A stretch of 8,509 nt of DNA from an uncultured Collinsella sp. Lineage in GTDB: Bacteria > Actinomycetota > Coriobacteriia > Coriobacteriales > Coriobacteriaceae. The stretch is taken from positions 1 through 8,509 of the forward strand of contig UQAU01000051.1 of assembly GCA_900539035.1 (NCBI GenBank). The letters are read 5' to 3'. Under the pieces are notes generated by a model. The model was not told the DNA's origin. It saw only the letters and a list, made by a program, of their open reading frames with translations, and did no database searches. The position numbers were made by a program, and so were the translations under genes. This document shows positions 5,039 to 8,509 of this stretch, one piece after another. Every line of letters starts with the position of its first letter. The stretch's first letter is position 1.

Positions 5039-6295
5039 ATGGCATTGCAATTTACAGAGCGCGAGTTCATTCCCGTGCTGCTCGGTGGCGACATCAACGC
5101 CTATTCGGTGGCGCGCGCCTTCTACGAGGAGTACCAGGTCAAGAGTCTGGTCTTTGGCAAGTATCAGACGGGTCCCGCGTACCGCAGCCAGATTATCGAC
5201 TACACGCCCAACGTGGATATCGACACCATGCCCGTGATGCTCAAAACCGTCAACGGCATTGCCCAAGCGCATGCCGACAAGACGATTGTCCTTGTGGGCT
5301 GTGGCGACAACTATGTTGCCCTCGTGGCTCAGGCCAAGGATGCTCATGAGCTGGCGGACAACATCGTCGCTCCCTACGCGCCCTACAGCATGCTCGAGCA
5401 GTGCCAGAAGAAGGAGATCTTCTACGAGCTGTGCGAGAAGCATGGCGTGCCCTATCCGCACACGTTTACCTTTACCAAGGCGATGCTCAATGCCCAGGGT
5501 GAGGCGCCTGCCGAAGTGCTCGACCAGATCGATTTTCCTTACCCGATGATTCTGAAGCCTTCTGACGGCATCATGTGGTGGCAGCACGAGTTCGAGGGCC
5601 AGAAGAAGGCCTATGAGATTGCCGACCGTGCCGAGCTGGAACAGGTCATTCGCGACTCGTATGCCAGTGGCTACACCGACGACCTGATCTTACAGGACCG
5701 CGTGCCCGGTAACGACGAGTACATGCGCGTGCTCACCAGCTATTCCGACCGCAACGGCAAGGTGCGCATGATGTGCCTGGGTCACGTACTGCTCGAGGAG
5801 CATCAGCCCCACGGTGTCGGTAACCATGCCTGTATCATCACCGAGCCCAATGACGAGCTCATGGGCGGCGTGCGCAAGCTGCTCGAGGACCTGAACTTTG
5901 TGGGCTATTCCAACTTTGACGTTAAGTACGACGAGCGCGATGGCTCGTTTAAGTTCTTCGATTTCAACACGCGCCAGGGCCGCAGCAACTACTACGTAAC
6001 CAACAGCGGCTTTAACGTTGCCAAATATGTGGTGGACGAGTATGTGTTCAACCGCCCGTTTGAGCCGGAGTTTGTGACGGCTCAGGACGAGGCCCTGTGG
6101 ATGGTCGTCCCCATGGGCGTCGTCGACAAGTACGTCAAGGATCCTGAACTGCGCGCTAAGGTTCATCGCCTGGACAAGGAAGGCAAGGGTGCCGACCCTT
6201 CGTTTATGAAGGGCGACTTTGTCTTTAACCGCTGGCTGCGCATGTGGCACACCAAGCTGCGCCACTTTAAGCTGTTCAAGACGTATTACAAGTAG
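5039..6295 (+). CDS. ATP-grasp carboxylate-amine ligase, probable D-aspartate ligase
   Basis: A 418-residue cytoplasmic enzyme of the ATP-grasp superfamily. Visible landmarks: an N-terminal Rossmann-like segment FIPVLLGGDINAYSVARAF (10-28); VLVGCGDNY (84-92); KKEIFYELCEKHGVPYPHTF (124-143) before the ATP-grasp core; FPYPMILKPSDG (166-177) with ATP-binding Lys173; LQDRVPGNDEY (218-228); and the metal-binding FFDFNTRQGRSNYY (306-319) with Asp308 and Asn310. The layout fits the Asl-type ligase of Enterococcus faecium, which links the beta-carboxyl of D-Asp to the stem-peptide diamino acid of peptidoglycan precursors. The adjacent racemase gene, 84 bases downstream, supports D-Asp as substrate, as in E. 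faecium where the two genes are also neighbours. The start ATG has AGGAAG (5028-5033) five bases upstream. Without the neighbour, only a general carboxylate-amine ligase call would be safe. Confidence 0.82.
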   Translation: MALQFTEREFIPVLLGGDINAYSVARAFYEEYQVKSLVFGKYQTGPAYRSQIIDYTPNVDIDTMPVMLKTVNGIAQAHADKTIVLVGCGDNYVALVAQAKDAHELADNIVAPYAPYSMLEQCQKKEIFYELCEKHGVPYPHTFTFTKAMLNAQGEAPAEVLDQIDFPYPMILKPSDGIMWWQHEFEGQKKAYEIADRAELEQVIRDSYASGYTDDLILQDRVPGNDEYMRVLTSYSDRNGKVRMMCLGHVLLEEHQPHGVGNHACIITEPNDELMGGVRKLLEDLNFVGYSNFDVKYDERDGSFKFFDFNTRQGRSNYYVTNSGFNVAKYVVDEYVFNRPFEPEFVTAQDEALWMVVPMGVVDKYVKDPELRAKVHRLDKEGKGADPSFMKGDFVFNRWLRMWHTKLRHFKLFKTYYK

Positions 6296-6304
6296 ATGAG
6301 CGCG

Positions 6305-6334
6305 GCGCCCGTCCGGTTTGCATCGGGCGGGCGC
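6305..6334 (+). other. Strong GC-rich hairpin between ligase and racemase genes
   Basis: GCGCCCGTCCG (6305-6315) pairs with CGGGCGGGCGC (6324-6334) over 11 positions, one of them G:T, with an 8-base loop. It begins ten bases after the ligase stop. No T-run follows, so it is not a standard intrinsic terminator. It could stabilise the ligase mRNA end or partly terminate, leaving the racemase to its own promoter. Confidence 0.5.
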
Positions 6335-6337
6335 GGG

Positions 6338-6359
6338 TATGATACGCGCAATTGCGCAA
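6338..6359 (+). promoter_or_regulatory. Candidate -10 and palindromic operator of the racemase gene
   Basis: TATGAT at 6338-6343 matches the -10 consensus at 5 of 6 positions. The -35 is unclear (TTTGCA at 6317-6322, spacing only 15). GCGCAATTGCGC at 6346-6357 is a perfect 12-bp palindrome. The octamer TTGCGCAA at 6352-6359 starts eight bases after the -10, the same place as in the ligase promoter. Confidence 0.35.
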
Positions 6360-6367
6360 GCGTCACC

Positions 6368-6374
6368 AAGGAGG
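6368..6374 (+). promoter_or_regulatory. Ribosome binding site fixing the racemase start
   Basis: AAGGAGG, a full Shine-Dalgarno, lies five bases before the ATG at 6380. The frame is open 28 codons further up to an ATG at 6296, but that stretch holds the hairpin and palindrome and has no binding site of its own. Confidence 0.85.
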
Positions 6375-6379
6375 CGGCG

Positions 6380-7126
6380 ATGGAAAAGCTGGGAGTTATC
6401 GGCGGCATGGGCGCCGAGGCCACGTCGTATTACTACGACCAGGTGGTGCGTCATACGGCTGCTGCCTGCGATCAGGAACATATCGACATGGTGGTGCTCT
6501 CCAAGTCGACCATGCCCGACCGCACGTTGGCCATTAAGACCGGCGAGCATGCCAAGCTGCTGGCGACCATGAAAGAGTGTGCCCAGGCACTCGAGTCGCT
6601 GGGCTGTGCACACATTGCCATTCCCTGCAACACATCGCACTACTTCTACGACCAGATCCAGTCGTTTACGAAGGTGCCGATTATCCACATGCCGCGTGAG
6701 TCGGTGCGCTATGCCCTTGCGGGTGCGGTGATGGGGGAGTGCGAGTTCGACCCCAACCTGAGTATGCCGGCCGAGCCGGTGCACAAGATTGGCATTATGG
6801 GAACCGATGGCACCGTGGGCGCGGGCGTCTACGGCCGCGAATGTAAGGCTGCGGGTGTTGAGGTCGTCTATCCCAGCGAGAAACGTCAGAACGATGTGAT
6901 GTCGCTTATCTACGATGATGTGAAGGCCGGACGTGAGCCCGATATGGATAAGTTCGATCGCGTGATGTGGGAGTTCGCCCGTAGTGGCTGCGACCGCGTC
7001 ATTCTGGCCTGCACCGAGCTCTCGGTGCTGCAGAAGTACCGAGAGATGCCCGAGATCACCCTCGACGCCATGGATGTCCTGGTGCGCGAATCCATCATCC
7101 GCAGCGGCGCCCCCTACCGCCTCTAG
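6380..7126 (+). CDS. Aspartate/glutamate racemase family protein, probable aspartate racemase
   Basis: A 248-residue cofactor-independent amino acid racemase. It begins with the typical MEKLGVIGGMGAEAT nucleotide-free glycine turn. It has both catalytic cysteines of the family: Cys83 in IPCNTSHYF and Cys211 in ACTELSVL, near-mirror motifs of the two pseudo-symmetric domains. HMPRESV (103-109) and GIMGTDGTV (138-146) are further family segments. The length is normal. Family members interconvert L- and D-Asp (or Glu) by a two-base thiol mechanism without PLP. Position directly after a D-aspartate-type ligase argues for L-Asp to D-Asp conversion supplying peptidoglycan cross-bridges. The start ATG is chosen for its perfect AAGGAGG site. 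It is followed by two hairpins, the second a strong terminator. Confidence 0.9.
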   Translation: MEKLGVIGGMGAEATSYYYDQVVRHTAAACDQEHIDMVVLSKSTMPDRTLAIKTGEHAKLLATMKECAQALESLGCAHIAIPCNTSHYFYDQIQSFTKVPIIHMPRESVRYALAGAVMGECEFDPNLSMPAEPVHKIGIMGTDGTVGAGVYGRECKAAGVEVVYPSEKRQNDVMSLIYDDVKAGREPDMDKFDRVMWEFARSGCDRVILACTELSVLQKYREMPEITLDAMDVLVRESIIRSGAPYRL

Positions 7127-7132
7127 CTTCCG

Positions 7133-7160
7133 ACCTGTCAAAAAGGGACAGGTTAATTTT
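7133..7160 (+). terminator. Hairpin with T-rich tail after the racemase gene
   Basis: ACCTGTC (7133-7139) pairs with GACAGGT (7147-7153) around a 7-base loop AAAAAGG, followed by TAATTTT. It begins seven bases after the racemase stop. It could be a weak terminator. The sequence CTGTC...GACAG with its AT-rich tail also looks to me like a dispersed intergenic element of Collinsella-type genomes, but that is from memory and unchecked. Confidence 0.4.
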
Positions 7161-7185
7161 GGTAGGTTTTATCTGGTGAAACAGT

Positions 7186-7223
7186 AAAGGCCTCGGCTCG
7201 TTTGGTGCGAGCCGAGGCCTTTT
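7186..7223. terminator. Strong bidirectional terminator between racemase and ECF transporter genes
   Basis: A 15-bp perfect stem pairs AAAGGCCTCGGCTCG (7186-7200) with CGAGCCGAGGCCTTT (7208-7222) around a 7-base loop, with TTTT at 7220-7223. It lies between convergent genes, 29 bases before the EcfT stop codon, so it probably ends transcription from both sides. Confidence 0.9.
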
Positions 7224-7251
7224 GCGTTGGGTGGTTGCTGTCGGTGGTGAA

Positions 7252-7998
7252 CTAGAACAGGAAGCCGATGGCGATGAGGGCGATGCTGACGATGAGCACG
7301 GCGATGTCCAGGCCCTTGATGGGGTAGCGCTTGTACGAGCTGGCGCGCGTACGCAGATAGAAGCCGCGCTGTTCTGCCGCCAAGGCTGTGGCATCGGTCT
7401 TGCCCACGCTCGAGATGAGCAGCGGCACGCACAGTGGCAGCATGAGCTTAAGCTTCTTGATGGGGTTCTTGGTGTCGTACTCGACGCCGCGCGCGGTCTG
7501 CGCCTCCATGATGGCGTTCATCTCCTGACCAAACACCGGCACAAAGCGCAGCGCCGTGGTAAAGGTGAAGGCATAGCGATACGGCACGTGCAGCACCTCG
7601 ACGCAGGCGTTGGCAAGGTCGTTGAGCTTGGTCACCATGAGCATGAGGATGAGTGGTAACGCCACACCCAGCAGGCGCAGGCAGGCCTTCGATCCTGTGA
7701 TGAGGCCCGTGTCGGTGATAAAACCCCACACCACGTTGCCATCGCGCATAAAGGCCAGCTGGAGCACCAGCATGATAAGCGCGAGCGGAATCAGCAACTT
7801 GAGCAGTGAGAACAGACGGTCGACGACGCCGGCATAGGCACCCAGCGCAAGGGTGAGTGCCAAAAAGCCCAGCAGCGCCACGTAGGTGTCGGACAAGAAG
7901 ATGCCGACGATGATGGCGGCGGCGAGGCCCAGTTTGACGACGGGATTCAGGCGATGCAGCAGCGTATCGCCCGGCATGTAGTCGATGACGTTAACCAC
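7252..7998 (-). CDS. ecfT: ECF transporter T component (EcfT)
   Basis: A 248-residue integral membrane protein, the scaffold that couples two ABC ATPases to a substrate-binding S component in energy-coupling-factor vitamin/metal transporters. The N-terminus has the family's PGDTLLHRLNPVVKL. Several hydrophobic helices follow (LGLAAAIIVGIFLS, ALLGFLALTLALGAYAG, LLIPLALIMLVLQLAF, LLGVALPLILMLMV). The two coupling motifs are ARG (169-171, in AQTARGVEY) and QRG (210-212, in AAEQRGFYLR). A hydrophobic C-terminal helix ends the protein. The start is chosen as the GTG at 7998, with AAGGAG ten bases upstream; its GTGGTTAA overlaps the ATPase stop by eight bases, a sign of translational coupling. An ATG at 8031 in the same frame is an alternative, adding 11 residues. 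No S component is visible, so the substrate is unknown. Confidence 0.9.
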   Translation of the reverse strand: MVNVIDYMPGDTLLHRLNPVVKLGLAAAIIVGIFLSDTYVALLGFLALTLALGAYAGVVDRLFSLLKLLIPLALIMLVLQLAFMRDGNVVWGFITDTGLITGSKACLRLLGVALPLILMLMVTKLNDLANACVEVLHVPYRYAFTFTTALRFVPVFGQEMNAIMEAQTARGVEYDTKNPIKKLKLMLPLCVPLLISSVGKTDATALAAEQRGFYLRTRASSYKRYPIKGLDIAVLIVSIALIAIGFLF

Positions 7999-8509
7999 GG
8001 TGGACCATCTCCTTGGTAATTCGAACGACATCGGAGACCTCGCTCACCTGCGCAAAAGCGGTCGAGACGGAAGATGCCAGACGGCGCGAGAGCTCGATAA
8101 CCTGGGGAGGCTCCACGTAGGCACGCCGCATGAGATCGATGTTCGAGAATAGCTCGTGCGTGCGGCCGCGGTCGAGGATGCGACCGTCGGCCATTACCAC
8201 AATGCGCTCGGCAAAATCCGAGACGACTTCCATATCGTGGCAGACCATGATAACGGCGCAACCGCGCTCGGCCATGGTGCGCACCGTTTCCATGACGGTC
8301 ATGCACTCGCGGTAATCAAGGCCGCTCGTGGGCTCGTCGAGCACGACGATCTTGGGCTCAACCACTACGACGGAGGCAAGCGCCACCATTTGTCGCTGAC
8401 CGCGCGAGAGCGAGAAGGGCGCCTCGTCGGCCGACAAGCCAAAGCGGTCGATGACGAGCTGGGCGCGGCGCAGCGCCTCGGCACGGTCGATGCCGGCAAG
8501 CTCCAGGCC
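7991..8509 (-). CDS. ECF transporter ABC ATPase (EcfA), C-terminal part, partial
   Basis: The last 172 residues of an ABC ATPase; the 5' end lies beyond the window. Visible motifs: ABC signature LSRGQ (34-38 of the visible part; canonical LSGGQ with Arg at the third place), Walker B KIVVLDEP (53-60), D-loop SGLD (62-65), and the H-loop His91 in MVCHD. Walker A and the Q-loop are outside. The stop TAA at 7993-7991 overlaps the start region of ecfT, so the two are one operon. It could be a single EcfA or the second half of a fused two-domain ATPase; the window cannot tell. It hydrolyses ATP to drive the ECF transporter. Confidence 0.92.
   Translation of the reverse strand, partial: GLELAGIDRAEALRRAQLVIDRFGLSADEAPFSLSRGQRQMVALASVVVVEPKIVVLDEPTSGLDYRECMTVMETVRTMAERGCAVIMVCHDMEVVSDFAERIVVMADGRILDRGRTHELFSNIDLMRRAYVEPPQVIELSRRLASSVSTAFAQVSEVSDVVRITKEMVHRG
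8009..8014 (-). promoter_or_regulatory. Ribosome binding site for ecfT inside the ATPase gene
   Basis: AAGGAG on the minus strand, inside the ATPase codons for ITKEM, lies ten bases before the GTG at 7998. It favours that start over the ATG at 8031, which has only GAGG six bases upstream. Confidence 0.55.

Noticed and set aside
6296..6379. 28-codon N-terminal extension of the racemase from ATG 6296
   Set aside because: The extension encodes low-complexity Arg/Gly-rich sequence across a hairpin and palindrome, while ATG 6380 has a perfect AAGGAGG and begins with the family's conserved N-terminus.
5690..7141. 483-codon minus-strand open frame opposite ligase and racemase
   Set aside because: High-GC shadow of two well-supported enzymes; its translation is His/Leu/Val-rich without domains and it spans the intergenic hairpin.

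Overview
The window is a high-GC bacterial chromosome segment. Its gene content is typical of the Coriobacteriia, and my best guess is Collinsella or a close relative. That guess rests on recognition of the protein style (Tat-like lipoprotein signal, a coiled-coil lysozyme-like secreted protein, a D-aspartate ligase next to an aspartate racemase, an ECF transporter operon), not on a database search. No phage, transposon, CRISPR array, tRNA or rRNA is visible. The first ~240 bases are more AT-rich than the rest.

Left part (1-2805): the 3' end of an unrecognised plus-strand gene stops inside its own intrinsic terminator. A plus-strand set of three genes follows: a lipoprotein with a DUF4352-like domain, a small Cro/XRE-like helix-turn-helix protein, and a Ser/Thr protein kinase with three C-terminal membrane segments. 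The lipoprotein gene is preceded by a 14-bp perfect hairpin whose 3' arm contains its ribosome binding site. A second GC-rich hairpin lies just before the kinase. The set ends at a terminator that also serves the convergent gene. It could be a membrane signalling module: lipoprotein outside, kinase across the membrane, HTH protein as cytoplasmic output. That reading is inference.

Middle part (2816-4816, minus strand): a secreted coiled-coil protein with a C-terminal lysozyme-like peptidoglycan hydrolase domain, and a MOSC-domain protein. The 234-bp gap between them holds closely spaced palindromes that look like an operator cluster upstream of the hydrolase gene.

Right-centre (5039-7126, plus strand): an ATP-grasp carboxylate-amine ligase of the D-aspartate ligase type, then a PLP-independent aspartate/glutamate racemase. 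The racemase would make D-Asp and the ligase would attach it to the peptidoglycan stem peptide. Each gene has a candidate promoter with the octamer TTGCGCAA 7-8 bases after the -10, suggesting shared control. With the hydrolase, much of the middle of the window concerns the cell wall.

Right end (7252-8509, minus strand): an ECF transporter T component and the 3' part of its ABC ATPase, with overlapping ends. The substrate-binding S component is not in the window, so the substrate is unknown. A 15-bp-stem terminator separates this operon from the convergent racemase gene.
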